This document shows, in pieces, positions 41,781-50,000 of a DNA stretch of 64,000 nt. Every line of letters begins with the position of its first letter. Position 1 is the stretch's first letter. This DNA comes from a virus. The translations under genes and the position numbers were made by a program. A model generated the notes under the pieces. That model saw only the letters and a program-made list of their open reading frames with translations, had not been told where the DNA came from and did not search any database. Where the stretch lies: the IMG/VR virus record IMGVR_UViG_3300009545_000020, positions 1 through 64,000 of that record. One strand, 5' to 3'.

Positions 41781-42821
41781 ATGGAACTTAGCTACTCCCA
41801 ATGCTCTTCACTCGCGTTGCATGTCGAGTCCATACATGCAGATCGCAGCGATCCCATCGAACACATCGCTGCCCTCGAAGAACTGTTCGGCTCATCCATA
41901 TACGCACACCACATCATGAACCACACTGTCCAAACCAACGCCATCACCGAAGCCATGACCCAACTCCCCGCCGACGCCATCGCCAAGGTCGTGAACTCCT
42001 CGTACGTCTACTTCGACCTCCACGAGACGCTCAAATCGCTGCTGCCGCACGAACTGCTCTACGCCCGCGTTCTCAGCTCGCTCGCCTGGACGCTCGACAC
42101 CAACATCGTGAACAACGCGCGCGGTGTGGTCTACGATCTCTACAGCGAAGCGATGGCCACCGGCACGATCGACAGCTGGGCCGAGTTCATCAACGCGCTG
42201 AAGGAAATCGAAGCCTCCGAAGCCAACGCGGTGCTCAACGGCTTCGAGGAAACCGGCAACTTCAAGGTGCTGGTGGAACTCTTGAACCAGTCGAAGAGCT
42301 GGCACGATCAAGCCGAAGCCGCAGCCGATCGCGCCGAGATCAAGTACCGCAAGCGCTCGCTCGAAGAACTCCTGGCCAACGAGCAACCGCAGCGCGTCGA
42401 CACCTTCACGCGCGACAACCTGGCCACGATCGCAAAGCACGTTGCGAAAGGCGACACCAACCGCGAGCGCATCACCACCGAGATGCTCATTCGCCAGCGC
42501 ACCAACCAGGCCGCCTCGCAGCACGAGCAACGCCAGAAGCTGCAACCTGCCGTCTTGCGCGTCCTCCACGAGGCACAGCGCCGTTGCGACAACGCCGGCT
42601 ACGACAACGAAGACATCGCGTTCCACACGTTGCCGCTGGCCGTTCAGGTGCGCATGATCGAGGCCACCATCCGCATCATCGAGCGCACCCTCACCGATCT
42701 GTCCGGCTACCGCCAGATCACGCCGATCGCGTTCGCCGGCATCACGGCTGAAGGCTTCGATGCGATGGATCACTTGAAGCTCGTGCTCAAGGCTCCGAAG
42801 TACGCGAACGCCACGCGCTAA
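41781..42821 (+). CDS. Conserved-looking helical protein of unknown function
   Basis: A 346-residue, mainly alpha-helical, soluble protein with acidic N-terminal half and a charged, Glu/Arg/Gln-rich middle (residues ~170-260). The ATG follows GGAG. It stands alone between two terminators, so it has its own promoter in all likelihood. No signature motif seen; an abundant virion or host-interaction protein are both possible. Confidence 0.68.
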   Translation: MELSYSQCSSLALHVESIHADRSDPIEHIAALEELFGSSIYAHHIMNHTVQTNAITEAMTQLPADAIAKVVNSSYVYFDLHETLKSLLPHELLYARVLSSLAWTLDTNIVNNARGVVYDLYSEAMATGTIDSWAEFINALKEIEASEANAVLNGFEETGNFKVLVELLNQSKSWHDQAEAAADRAEIKYRKRSLEELLANEQPQRVDTFTRDNLATIAKHVAKGDTNRERITTEMLIRQRTNQAASQHEQRQKLQPAVLRVLHEAQRRCDNAGYDNEDIAFHTLPLAVQVRMIEATIRIIERTLTDLSGYRQITPIAFAGITAEGFDAMDHLKLVLKAPKYANATR

Positions 42822-42827
42822 GCATCT

Positions 42828-42858
42828 GAGATGTACGGGTTCACAGCCCGTACATCTC
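42828..42858. other. Long perfect hairpin after the 346-residue gene
   Basis: GAGATGTACGGG and CCCGTACATCTC form a 12-bp perfect stem with a 7-nt loop. GATGTAC resembles the GATACATC island of the nearby inverted repeat. It lies 10 nt ahead of a bidirectional terminator. Confidence 0.72.
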
Positions 42859-42867
42859 GCATTGATT

Positions 42868-42900
42868 AAAAATGAGGCACTCACGGACTGCCTCATTTTT
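42868..42900. terminator. Bidirectional Rho-independent terminator
   Basis: AAAAATGAGGCA and TGCCTCATTTTT pair over 12 bases with a 9-nt loop. The A-run and T-run on the two sides allow use in both directions, isolating the replication unit from the 41781 gene. Confidence 0.88.
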
Positions 42901-42904
42901 AGGC

Positions 42905-43048
42905 AATACATCCCATTCCTTCCAACCAAAACGCTTTTCCCTCTATAGGGACACTTTTTTGTAGAGATGTATCGACCCCTATAGCACCTCCTTAGGAGGA
43001 TATCTTTTGGAATGGAAGATTGTAAGAAGTGAATAAAATCAACGACTT
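42905..43048 (-). repeat. Inverted repeat, copy B (flanks late block)
   Basis: The reverse complement of this region aligns with 2386-2524. The end at 43048 is best conserved; GAGATGTATC (42964-42973) and CTATAG islands remain further in. It also contains CCTCCT-T-AGGAGG and CCCTCTATAGGG-like palindromes. It lies between a terminator and the start of the replication unit. Confidence 0.82.
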
Positions 43049-43062
43049 AGAACATCTCCCCT

Positions 43063-43087
43063 CTTCCAAAAAAAGAGTGTTTGGAAG
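43063..43087. other. Hairpin upstream of primase
   Basis: CTTCCAAA and TTTGGAAG form an 8-bp stem with a 9-nt A/G-rich loop, followed by a run of A. It lies directly outside inverted-repeat copy B. Possible origin or leader element. Confidence 0.5.
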
Positions 43088-43095
43088 AAAAAAAA

Positions 43096-43119
43096 GACGC
43101 TCTAAAATGACGCTCTAAA
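43096..43119 (+). promoter_or_regulatory. Tandem GACGCTCTAAA repeat before primase
   Basis: GACGCTCTAAA occurs at 43096-43106 and again at 43109-43119 (period 13 bp), each with a TCTAA half-site. The gene start follows 18 nt later without a strong ribosome site other than AAAGGG. Confidence 0.6.
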
Positions 43120-43137
43120 CAAAGGGCACGTGAAACC

Positions 43138-45519
43138 ATGCAACTGCATCATTTTGAGGCACCTTTTCCCCTGACAAAGAGCTACGAACGTAATGCCGAT
43201 TCGACGCTCTCGAAAGAAAGTTATCCACAGGCGTACGAGGTCACGAGCCACGCAGACAACGTCTCGAACATCACTGACTTCTATGCCTGCATCAACAAGC
43301 ACGCAGCCCTCGGTCACTGCATCAGCAAGGGCGAACTGAACCGCCAGCTGGTCAAAGAATCACGTGCCGGCAGCACCGACCGAACTGCCAAGACCTGGTG
43401 GATGTGCCTCGACTTCGACGGACTTCCCACCACATACGAAGACCAGCTCGAAGACGGCACACCCGTGAAGCTGAAGGTCACCCCGGACTTGGTTATGCAG
43501 CGCCTCGGGCTCGGCGACATCTCCTACGTTCTGCAATGGAGCGCCTCGTACAACATCGCTGATCCCCTGCTCCGCTTCCACGCCTTCATCATCCTCAGCA
43601 CCCCTGTACCAGCCACGATCCTGAAGGAATGGCTGAAAGAGCGAAACCACAACACCAAGCTGCTCAGCGACAACATCACACTGACCAAGACGCACAACGC
43701 TCTGCACTGGCCGCTCGACGTCACCACGTGCCAAAACGACAAGCTGATCTACATCGCGCCGCCGGTCCTCAAGAAGATCCCCAATCCGCTCGGTCGCCAG
43801 AAGCGAATTCAGCTGATCATCAAATCCAAGGCTACGTACACGTTCCCGACCGCCCTGCCCGACATCCAGAAGAACAAGGTCGCCACAGAAGCCAAGATCT
43901 CCGAACTTCGCATCGCATCCGGTCTACCGGCCCGCAAGTTCGTCACGAAAGTTGCCAACGGCGTCGAATACCTCACGAAACCCGGAGCTGCTCACATCAC
44001 GGAGATGAAGCAAGACCGCGGCTTCACCTACTTCAACCTGAACGGCGGCGATTCCTGGGGCTACTACCATCCCGACGACCGGCCCGACTACATCTACAAC
44101 TTCAAAGACGAACCGATCTACCTGACGAAAGAGCTGCTGCCTGAATACTGGGCCGATCTCTGCGCCCAAGGCACCAGGAAAGACGCATCAGGTTCCGAGC
44201 TATTCGCGTTCATCGACCTGAGCACCTCCGTCTACTACCGCGGCTCCTACAACCCGCAGACCGATGATCTGATCATCGACGCCGCGAAGAACGATGGCAT
44301 GGTGCGCAACTTCCAGAAGCTGCACAACCTCCCCGCCGACGGACCAATCCCCGAATGGCGGGTGATGTTCGACCCGCACGACAACGCCAGGTTCGACACG
44401 GTCAACAAGACCCTGAACCTGTTCCAGCTTACGCAATACATGCGCGCCACGGTCAAGCGCGTCGCTCGATGCCCTCAGACCATCTTCAAGGTGATCCATC
44501 ACGCGTTGGGCCTGGACACCGCGATCACCGAGCACTTCATCAATTGGCTCGCGTTCATCCTTCAAGAACGCACACGCACACAAACCTCGTGGGTGCTGCA
44601 CGGCGTCGAAGGAACCGGCAAAGGCATCCTTATGAACCGGATCATTCGCCCGATCTTCGGCTTCAGCCAGACCGCCGTGCGCCGCGTCGAACAGCTCAAC
44701 GAGCTTTACAACGACTACATGGCCCGCAGCCTCGTAGTCTTCGTCGATGAGATGGAGGCCGATGCTCTCTTGAACGAGAAGGGCGCGATGGCCAAGATCC
44801 GCGGCTTCATCACCGAACCAATCGTTCCCGTGCGGCGAATGTTCGCCATGGCCACGGATGAACCGAACTACGCGAACTTCATCTTTGCAAGCAACAAGGC
44901 ACGACCTGTCGCGATACCCCCCACGGATAGGCGTACGAACGTGGCGAAGTACCAGCCTCAGCGGTTACGCTTGTCTAACTTAGATCTACAAGCCGTCGAA
45001 GACGAACTGCAAGAGTTCCACGACTACCTGATGAGCTTCACCGTCGACCACAATGCCGCAGGCACGCCGCTCGAAACCGATGACCGAGCAACGTTGATCT
45101 CGATCTCCGAGACCAGCATCGACACGATCACGACCGCGCTGCTCGAAGGGAACATGGACTACTTCATCGATCTGCTGCCGTCATCCTCGAACCCTTCCTC
45201 GATGGCATCGCAGATCAAGATCGACGATTACAAGCACACGCTCGCCCTACTCCTCGCTCGAACCCACCCGGCTACAGGCTCTTGCAATATCTCTCGCGAC
45301 GAGTTGCGCGTGCTGTTCGATTACGCGAATGGCGGGATGCCTGAGTCCCCGAACAAGTTCACGTCTCTGCTCAAACACCATCGGCTTCACATGACCAAGG
45401 TCTGGGTCGACAAAACCGTCAACGGGATCACAGTGCTATGGAAAACGTACAAGACATTCCCGAAGCTGTTGCTGGAGCTGCAACCGAAAAAGCAAGTGTC
45501 GACGACCAAAGCGCGTTAG
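43138..45519 (+). CDS. Primase-helicase/polymerase, NrS-1-like
   Basis: A 793-residue protein. N-terminal part has WWMCLDFDG (~residue 83-91, the DxD of archaeo-eukaryotic primase-like folds). The C-terminal half holds an SF3/D5-type helicase: Walker A GVEGTGKGI (~482), Walker B LVVFVDEMEAD (~528-538) and the arginine-bearing RMFAMATDEPNYANF (~565-580), as in DUF5906-type helicase domains of NrS-1-like polymerases. Initiates and unwinds phage DNA for the family A polymerase at 56953. A TCTAACTTAGATCTA stretch lies inside at 44974-44988. Confidence 0.78.
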   Translation: MQLHHFEAPFPLTKSYERNADSTLSKESYPQAYEVTSHADNVSNITDFYACINKHAALGHCISKGELNRQLVKESRAGSTDRTAKTWWMCLDFDGLPTTYEDQLEDGTPVKLKVTPDLVMQRLGLGDISYVLQWSASYNIADPLLRFHAFIILSTPVPATILKEWLKERNHNTKLLSDNITLTKTHNALHWPLDVTTCQNDKLIYIAPPVLKKIPNPLGRQKRIQLIIKSKATYTFPTALPDIQKNKVATEAKISELRIASGLPARKFVTKVANGVEYLTKPGAAHITEMKQDRGFTYFNLNGGDSWGYYHPDDRPDYIYNFKDEPIYLTKELLPEYWADLCAQGTRKDASGSELFAFIDLSTSVYYRGSYNPQTDDLIIDAAKNDGMVRNFQKLHNLPADGPIPEWRVMFDPHDNARFDTVNKTLNLFQLTQYMRATVKRVARCPQTIFKVIHHALGLDTAITEHFINWLAFILQERTRTQTSWVLHGVEGTGKGILMNRIIRPIFGFSQTAVRRVEQLNELYNDYMARSLVVFVDEMEADALLNEKGAMAKIRGFITEPIVPVRRMFAMATDEPNYANFIFASNKARPVAIPPTDRRTNVAKYQPQRLRLSNLDLQAVEDELQEFHDYLMSFTVDHNAAGTPLETDDRATLISISETSIDTITTALLEGNMDYFIDLLPSSSNPSSMASQIKIDDYKHTLALLLARTHPATGSCNISRDELRVLFDYANGGMPESPNKFTSLLKHHRLHMTKVWVDKTVNGITVLWKTYKTFPKLLLELQPKKQVSTTKAR
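44974..44988 (+). promoter_or_regulatory. TCTAACTTAGATCTA inside primase gene
   Basis: Encodes Ser-Asn-Leu-Asp-Leu using TTA and CTA leucine codons that look out of place in this GC-rich gene. It holds the perfect inverted repeat TCTAA-C-TTAGA. May be a regulatory site inside the coding region or chance. Confidence 0.35.
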
Positions 45520-45752
45520 AGATCAAAGAAAACGAAGAAGGTGCTCCCCATCGTTCAGGTTCGTTTCTTCGTTGTGTAGTGATCGATCCCAATATCCTTA
45601 TCAATGATAAAGCGATGGCGGTGATAGAGATCGAGCTGAACAAGTGGTGGGTAGTTCCAACATTCCAAGCTGACGAAGACACAACCGAAGACATCGGCCC
45701 CTTCCCCACACCCGAAGCTGCGTACACCGCGCTCCTCATGCTGAAGGACTGA
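45438..45752 (+). CDS. Hypothetical 104-residue protein
   Basis: Overlaps the primase end by 82 nt in another frame; the start at 45438 lacks a clear ribosome site, and a later start (for example GTG 45579) is possible. The C-terminal half has beta/aromatic character (IEIELNKWWVVPTFQADEDT) and ends GPFPTPEAAYTALLMLKD, faintly like the helix-and-tail ends of the mini-array proteins. Function unknown. Confidence 0.55.
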   Translation: MENVQDIPEAVAGAATEKASVDDQSALEIKENEEGAPHRSGSFLRCVVIDPNILINDKAMAVIEIELNKWWVVPTFQADEDTTEDIGPFPTPEAAYTALLMLKD

Positions 45753-45757
45753 ATCGA

Positions 45758-46105
45758 ATGATCGCAATCAATCCGAATCCAATCCTTGATCGACTCATTC
45801 TCTTCCTGATCCCCAAGGTTGCTGCACTACCAAACAAAACGTGGCACGTCAATTCATTAGGACAGATCAAAGATCAGAATAACAAATCTGCACTTGTGGC
45901 GCTCTGTCAAACAACGCCTCAGTTCCAAATTGTCATCGACCCGAAGACGAACTCTTACGAACAAGTAGTCAACATGGTTCGTTTTCTTCTCGCTGATTTC
46001 AACGAAGAAGTCGCTGATTCCGATTGCACGGCACTCGCGACCTATTTCCCCGAGTACCCAAAAGACCAACATTACCAACAACTCCACGACGCTCTCATCA
46101 AGTAG
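45758..46105 (+). CDS. Hypothetical 115-residue protein
   Basis: Begins MIAINPNPILDRLILFLIPK (possible amphipathic or membrane-touching helix) then a soluble alpha/beta part ending HQQ-like HYQQLHDALIK. Lower GC and more A-rich codons than its neighbours, perhaps a later arrival. Followed by the three-half-site TCTAA element before the MoxR gene. Unknown function. Confidence 0.62.
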   Translation: MIAINPNPILDRLILFLIPKVAALPNKTWHVNSLGQIKDQNNKSALVALCQTTPQFQIVIDPKTNSYEQVVNMVRFLLADFNEEVADSDCTALATYFPEYPKDQHYQQLHDALIK

Positions 46106-46125
46106 TTCCTTTCCTTCGCCCCGTC

Positions 46126-46149
46126 CTCTAACCTCTAACTACGATCTAC
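46126..46149 (+). promoter_or_regulatory. Three-half-site TCTAA element before MoxR gene
   Basis: CTCTAAC-CTCTAAC-TACGATCTAC: half-sites at spacings of 7 and 11 nt, ending 8 nt before the ATG. Nearly the same as 62205-62228 and, on the other strand, 28846-28872. No clear Shine-Dalgarno sequence separates it from the start. Confidence 0.58.
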
Positions 46150-46157
46150 CAACCAAC

Positions 46158-47156
46158 ATGAAACCCAGTCACATCGCCCCCGCTCTCGTCAAACTCATCG
46201 CCAAGCAGCGCCCCACCTTCATCTGGGGGCCGCCCGGCGTCGGCAAGTCCGACGTGGTGCGTCAGACCGCCGATCACCTCGGCATCGAGCTGCGCGACGT
46301 GCGCATGAACCTGCTCGATCCGGTGGACCTGAAGGGCTTCCCGGTGGCCAACCAGAAGACCAAGCAGATGAGCTGGCTCCCGCCCGACTTCCTGCCCAGC
46401 GACCCGGACAGCCAGGGCATCCTGTTCCTCGACGAGATGAACAGCGCCCCGCCGGCGGTACAGGCGAGCGGCTACAGCCTCGTCCTGGACCGCAAGATCG
46501 GCGACTACGAGCTGCCTGCCGGCTGGACGGTCATCGCGGCCGGCAACCGAGCCTCGGACCGCTCCGTGGTCAACGCCATGCCCGCGGCGCTGGCCAACCG
46601 GTTCGTGCACATCAACTTCGAGGTCGATGTCGAGGACTGGTGCGTCTGGGCGCAGGGCGCGAACCTCAACAGCGATCTCCGGGCCTTCATCCGCTTCCGC
46701 AGCAACCTCCTGCACGACATGAAGGTCGCGGCCGGCGGCACGCTCCTGGCCTTCCCCAGCCCCCGCAGCTGGGCCATGGTGAACGACATCTACCAGGACG
46801 GCCACACGCCCGACGTGGAACACGACCTGATCAAGGGCACCGTAGGCGAAGGCGCCAGCGCCGAGTTCCTGGGCTTCGTCCGCCTGATCAAGGATCTGCC
46901 CACCGTCAACGAAGTGCTGCTGAACCCGGAGACCACGCCGATCCCCAAGGAACCGGCAGCACAGTACGCCATTGCGTGCGCGTTGGACTCGAAGATCAGC
47001 AAGGAGAACTTCGGCAAGGTGATGCTGTACCTGTACCGCATGCCGGTCGAGTTCCAGATCATCTGCATCCGCGCTGCCTCGCGTCGCGACAACTCGCTGA
47101 CCAAGACCAAGGCGTTCATCGACTGGGGCCAGAAGAACGCGGCCGTGCTGACCTGA
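46158..47156 (+). CDS. MoxR-type AAA+ ATPase
   Basis: A 332-residue protein: Walker A GPPGVGKS (residues 24-31), Walker B GILFLDEMNSA (~88-98), sensor-like AAGNRASD (~126-133) and Arg-bearing AALANRFVHI (~143-152). This is the MoxR/AAA_5 pattern; such ATPases act with VWA proteins as chaperones that remodel or insert cofactors. A DUF3150-like gene (48364) and a metallopeptidase-VWA gene (50206) complete the usual set. Codons here are markedly more GC-rich than those of the preceding small genes. Confidence 0.86.
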   Translation: MKPSHIAPALVKLIAKQRPTFIWGPPGVGKSDVVRQTADHLGIELRDVRMNLLDPVDLKGFPVANQKTKQMSWLPPDFLPSDPDSQGILFLDEMNSAPPAVQASGYSLVLDRKIGDYELPAGWTVIAAGNRASDRSVVNAMPAALANRFVHINFEVDVEDWCVWAQGANLNSDLRAFIRFRSNLLHDMKVAAGGTLLAFPSPRSWAMVNDIYQDGHTPDVEHDLIKGTVGEGASAEFLGFVRLIKDLPTVNEVLLNPETTPIPKEPAAQYAIACALDSKISKENFGKVMLYLYRMPVEFQIICIRAASRRDNSLTKTKAFIDWGQKNAAVLT

Positions 47157-47170
47157 AGCGTTGTCCTTTG

Positions 47171-47204
47171 CTCTAAGCTCTAACCTAGGCGAACGAAAGA
47201 TCTA
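47171..47204 (+). promoter_or_regulatory. TCTAA element before the 133-residue gene
   Basis: CTCTAAGCTCTAACC followed by GATCTA ten bases ahead of the ATG. The first two half-sites keep the 7-nt spacing; the third is shifted by about 12 nt. Confidence 0.5.
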
Positions 47205-47206
47205 CG

Positions 47207-47608
47207 ATGAACATTCAACGACTCAAGTTCGCCTGGGCGCGAGGAGCGAGGATTCAATACTGGAACCCTCGCTGCTACGGTTGGAAAGAGAGAGCCACAT
47301 TCGAGGAATCGGGTGACTATCCCTGGACCAATGCCGAAGACACGACGAACTGGTTCCACCCGTGGTATGCGCATTGCCCGAAGCGGATTCATCCGGATGA
47401 CGAACATCTCGCTTATGGGCCTGTCGCGACGGCATTCCGCGACATGGCCCTGTTCACGGACTACACCGACGACTTGCCAGAGATCGTCACATTGTTCGAA
47501 GACCTGGCAGGCAGCAACTATCTCCTCGAAGGTTCGAGCACCGACAACGTCGTCACCGATTTCACCCGCCTCTTCTTCGCTGAATACCTGGCGGACGAAG
47601 GCCTGTGA
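47207..47608 (+). CDS. Hypothetical 133-residue protein
   Basis: Starts MNIQRLKFAWARGARIQYWN. Trp/Tyr-rich N-terminal half, acidic C-terminal half. Its stop is overlapped by the next GTG. It lies within the MoxR-VWA operon, so an accessory role to that system is possible. No family recognised. Confidence 0.66.
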   Translation: MNIQRLKFAWARGARIQYWNPRCYGWKERATFEESGDYPWTNAEDTTNWFHPWYAHCPKRIHPDDEHLAYGPVATAFRDMALFTDYTDDLPEIVTLFEDLAGSNYLLEGSSTDNVVTDFTRLFFAEYLADEGL

Positions 47609-47835
47609 AAACAATCCGATACCGCGATTGCCACGTCGCAGACAACACCGATCTATATCGCCTGATTGAACAGGGCAAAGTTAAGAAAGCCTTTGAACAC
47701 TACCAGAAGGTGATGCATGAGTACCACAAACTCCACGGGACGACACCTGACTCCGCAGCAGCTCGTGGACGCGGTGAGGAATCGCATCCCCGGACCAGCT
47801 TGCACAGCGATGGCAGCAGTGATCGGCCAGGGTGA
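47605..47835 (+). CDS. Hypothetical small protein, start GTG
   Basis: GTG start overlaps the preceding stop. First ~45 residues look genuine (KTIRYRDCHVADNTDLYRL, basic helix VKKAFEHYQKV); the last ~38 residues (Arg/Ser/Gly-rich) overlap the next gene in another frame and look like read-through of it. Both genes may be expressed by overlap. Confidence 0.52.
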   Translation: MKTIRYRDCHVADNTDLYRLIEQGKVKKAFEHYQKVMHEYHKLHGTTPDSAAARGRGEESHPRTSLHSDGSSDRPG

Positions 47836-47947
47836 CTGGAACTGGATCTCGCTCGAAACCGACGTTCTCGAAGGCCGACCAGGCGCATACGAGAAACTGC
47901 TTCGCGGATACATGGCATACCTGGAACACCGAATCCTTCGAGGTTAG
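47717..47947 (+). CDS. Hypothetical 76-residue protein
   Basis: AGAAGG stands 6 nt before this ATG, supporting it despite a 119-nt overlap with the previous ORF. Helical protein with TPQQLVDAVRNRIPGPAC and the end YMAYLEHRILRG, which resembles the helix-plus-basic-Leu tails of the mini-array proteins. Function unknown. Confidence 0.6.
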   Translation: MSTTNSTGRHLTPQQLVDAVRNRIPGPACTAMAAVIGQGDWNWISLETDVLEGRPGAYEKLLRGYMAYLEHRILRG

Positions 47948-47950
47948 GCC

Positions 47951-48358
47951 ATGGCGACAAAAGCGAAGTGGCAAACCAAGGACGGCCAGCTCCTTAATGT
48001 TGCTTTCATGGATTCAGTGCATCTTCTGCACTCGGCGAACATGGTGATTCGGAACTACGCCAATCAGCCAGTTTACAGAGCCAATTTCGCTGTCTCTTCT
48101 TCCGTCTACAAAGAAGCAATAAAGCGCGGATACAAGCCAATCGACAAGCAGCCTGGAAGCGCATTTCGGATTACGAATTTCGTATACCGCGAATCTCGCA
48201 AACAACTCTGCATGCTTCAAGCATTGCTCGAAGTATCGAGTCATAACGCTCAACCTCGTCCCTTTACCCCCGAACAACTCGATGACTATATCGAGCGATC
48301 GAAAGATCACCCAGAACTCTTCGCCCGTTATCTCCACTACCTCATGACCAAAGGCTGA
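47951..48358 (+). CDS. Hypothetical 135-residue protein
   Basis: Begins MATKAKWQTKDGQLLNVAFM; basic, mixed alpha/beta, ends in a helix (DHPELFARYLHYLMTKG). AT-richer codons than the flanking MoxR and DUF3150-like genes. Position inside the AAA-VWA operon is the only hint of role. Confidence 0.6.
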   Translation: MATKAKWQTKDGQLLNVAFMDSVHLLHSANMVIRNYANQPVYRANFAVSSSVYKEAIKRGYKPIDKQPGSAFRITNFVYRESRKQLCMLQALLEVSSHNAQPRPFTPEQLDDYIERSKDHPELFARYLHYLMTKG

Positions 48359-48363
48359 ATACC

Positions 48364-49203
48364 ATGCTCCAAGCTCGCGCCATGCTCGTCGCTCTGTCCA
48401 TTTCCCAATGGACTGCTCGCAAACACGACAGGACGGTTTCCGACGAAGTCGACCACAACCACGGGGCGAAGGACGCCGGGCGATACAACAAGCTCCTGAT
48501 CGACAAGGAACATCTCGAACCACTGGCCAAGTTGTCCGGCGAGATCCGTACCCACCACTACGCCAAAACGCTCCCGTGGGGCGACAACGGCGAGCGCCTG
48601 CTGTCGTCGCAGCTCTTCTTCGATTACACGCGCCAGATGGCGACGTACAAGAATCAGTTCGCCGCGCTAGCCGATACCTTTGTCCAAAACTACCCAGCCA
48701 TGATCCAGACCGCCCGTCAGCGTCTGGGCACGATGTACGAGCCCAGGGACTATCCGCTCAGCTCGGATATCCGCAACCGATTCTCCATCGCCCTGTCCTT
48801 CACGCCGGTCCCGAGCGCCAACGATTTTCGGGTCGACGTGGGCAACGAGGCGCTCGAAGAGATTAAAGCCTCGATCGAGGCCACGAACAGGCAGCGCGAG
48901 CAAGAGGCCATCAAGGACACCTGGCGCCGTGTGCGGGAGGTTATCTCGAAGATCCAAGCCCGCACGGCCGACCCGAAGGCCAAGATCTTCGACACCCTGG
49001 TCGAGAACGCCGCCGAGCTGGTGGCCACGTTGCCGGGCTTGAATATCAACGACGACCCGGAGCTGACGGCGATCCAGAAGGATATCCAGGACCATCTGCT
49101 CGTGCGCCCGACGATCCTGCGAAACAACCCCTTCGCTCGCCAGCGCGTCGCCGACCAGGCGCAATCCATTCTGGACAAATTCTCGTGGGCAACGAGCCAA
49201 TAA
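48364..49203 (+). CDS. DUF3150-like partner of the MoxR/VWA system
   Basis: A 279-residue helical protein starting MLQARAMLVALSISQWTARK with GAKDAGRYNKLLID, TLPWGDNGERLLSS and FTPVPSANDFRVD. These are the marks I associate with DUF3150, regularly found with MoxR ATPase and DUF2201-type metallopeptidase/VWA genes in phages. Probably a substrate or adaptor in that complex. Followed by the second mini-array, which separates it from the VWA gene. Confidence 0.72.
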   Translation: MLQARAMLVALSISQWTARKHDRTVSDEVDHNHGAKDAGRYNKLLIDKEHLEPLAKLSGEIRTHHYAKTLPWGDNGERLLSSQLFFDYTRQMATYKNQFAALADTFVQNYPAMIQTARQRLGTMYEPRDYPLSSDIRNRFSIALSFTPVPSANDFRVDVGNEALEEIKASIEATNRQREQEAIKDTWRRVREVISKIQARTADPKAKIFDTLVENAAELVATLPGLNINDDPELTAIQKDIQDHLLVRPTILRNNPFARQRVADQAQSILDKFSWATSQ

Positions 49204-49409
49204 CCTTCGAGTACGACCTGGTACTCGGCGCACTGAGTGAGCTAATGCTTGAAAACGAGTATTGGTTTAGCAACTACAAGTTATATATCCAATACGACCG
49301 CCCTATGCAGGAATGGTGGTTCCGTCGCGCAAAGCTCCAAGCCGAGAAAGGAGTACCAGCCATGCGAGAACTAGTTGATCGAGTCATCGCACTGAAGATG
49401 CAGTCATGA
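49185..49409 (+). CDS. Middle mini-array protein 1
   Basis: A 74-residue protein starting with GTG inside the end of the DUF3150-like gene (19-nt overlap). Ends MRELVDRVIALKMQS. The end VI-A-x-K-M recurs in the next four proteins. Aromatic-rich centre (EYWFSNYKLYIQYDRPMQEW). Function unknown. Confidence 0.65.
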   Translation: MGNEPITFEYDLVLGALSELMLENEYWFSNYKLYIQYDRPMQEWWFRRAKLQAEKGVPAMRELVDRVIALKMQS

Positions 49410-49624
49410 CTGCCGAGAAAACTCTCAATCTCTGGCTCGATGTATTGCACGGGAGTACATATACGGCACCCACCGCTGATTACGCGTCAACCCAATGGTT
49501 CTGGGGCTTAGTAGTAGGGGCAGGCATATTTGAAAAGATCGAAGAGACCAAGCGCCTTGCAGCTGAAGGCCACCCTATTGCAGCCGAACTAGTCAGCCTC
49601 GTGGTCGCGGAGCGTCTGAAATGA
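49406..49624 (+). CDS. Middle mini-array protein 2
   Basis: A 72-residue protein ending AAELVSLVVAERLK. ATGA coupling on both sides. N-terminal part Trp-containing (LNLWLDVLHGSTY), helical C-terminal third. Function unknown. Confidence 0.68.
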   Translation: MTAEKTLNLWLDVLHGSTYTAPTADYASTQWFWGLVVGAGIFEKIEETKRLAAEGHPIAAELVSLVVAERLK

Positions 49625-49812
49625 ATGAAGTCGACTTCTTCAGGCAAGTGCTTTACCAAGACGGCCTAATAGACGAATTCGATTATCGATGGACAATTGA
49701 TGTTGCCGACTCCTGGGAACTCCGCCGACATGTCATCGTCAATCTCGCGGCCGCAGGCGACGAACGAGCCACTCGAATCCTCAACGCTGTCATCGCAGAG
49801 CGGATGAAATGA
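49621..49812 (+). CDS. Middle mini-array protein 3
   Basis: A 63-residue protein with WTIDVADSWELRRHVIVNLA then AAGDERATRILNAVIAERMK. Shares the AAxGDExAT-x-ILNAVIAERM end almost exactly with the next gene: a recent duplicate. The GAGCGG in the AERM codons stands 5 nt before the next ATG. Confidence 0.72.
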   Translation: MNEVDFFRQVLYQDGLIDEFDYRWTIDVADSWELRRHVIVNLAAAGDERATRILNAVIAERMK

Positions 49813-50000
49813 GCGACGACGCTGAGACTTTCAGGTACACGCTAATCGCTAGCGAAGTTAGTAACTTGCATTACCAATGGGTTCGCACTCTAGGAGAAAC
49901 CTGGGAAGCCCGCCGGCAAGCAATACTGAGTCTTGCAGCCATTGGTGATGAAACAGCAACCTGGATTCTCAACGCTGTCATCGCAGAGCGGATGAGATGA
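49809..50000 (+). CDS. Middle mini-array protein 4
   Basis: A 63-residue sister of the preceding gene: VRTLGETWEARRQAILSLAA then IGDETATWILNAVIAERMR. The identity lies in the C-terminal half, the N terminus is free. ATGA overlaps on both sides. Function unknown. Confidence 0.72.
   Translation: MSDDAETFRYTLIASEVSNLHYQWVRTLGETWEARRQAILSLAAIGDETATWILNAVIAERMR

Noticed and set aside
42943-42955. T7-like promoter (CTATAGGGA)
   Set aside because: Only a short match and no phage RNA polymerase in the window; kept only as a low-interest finding.
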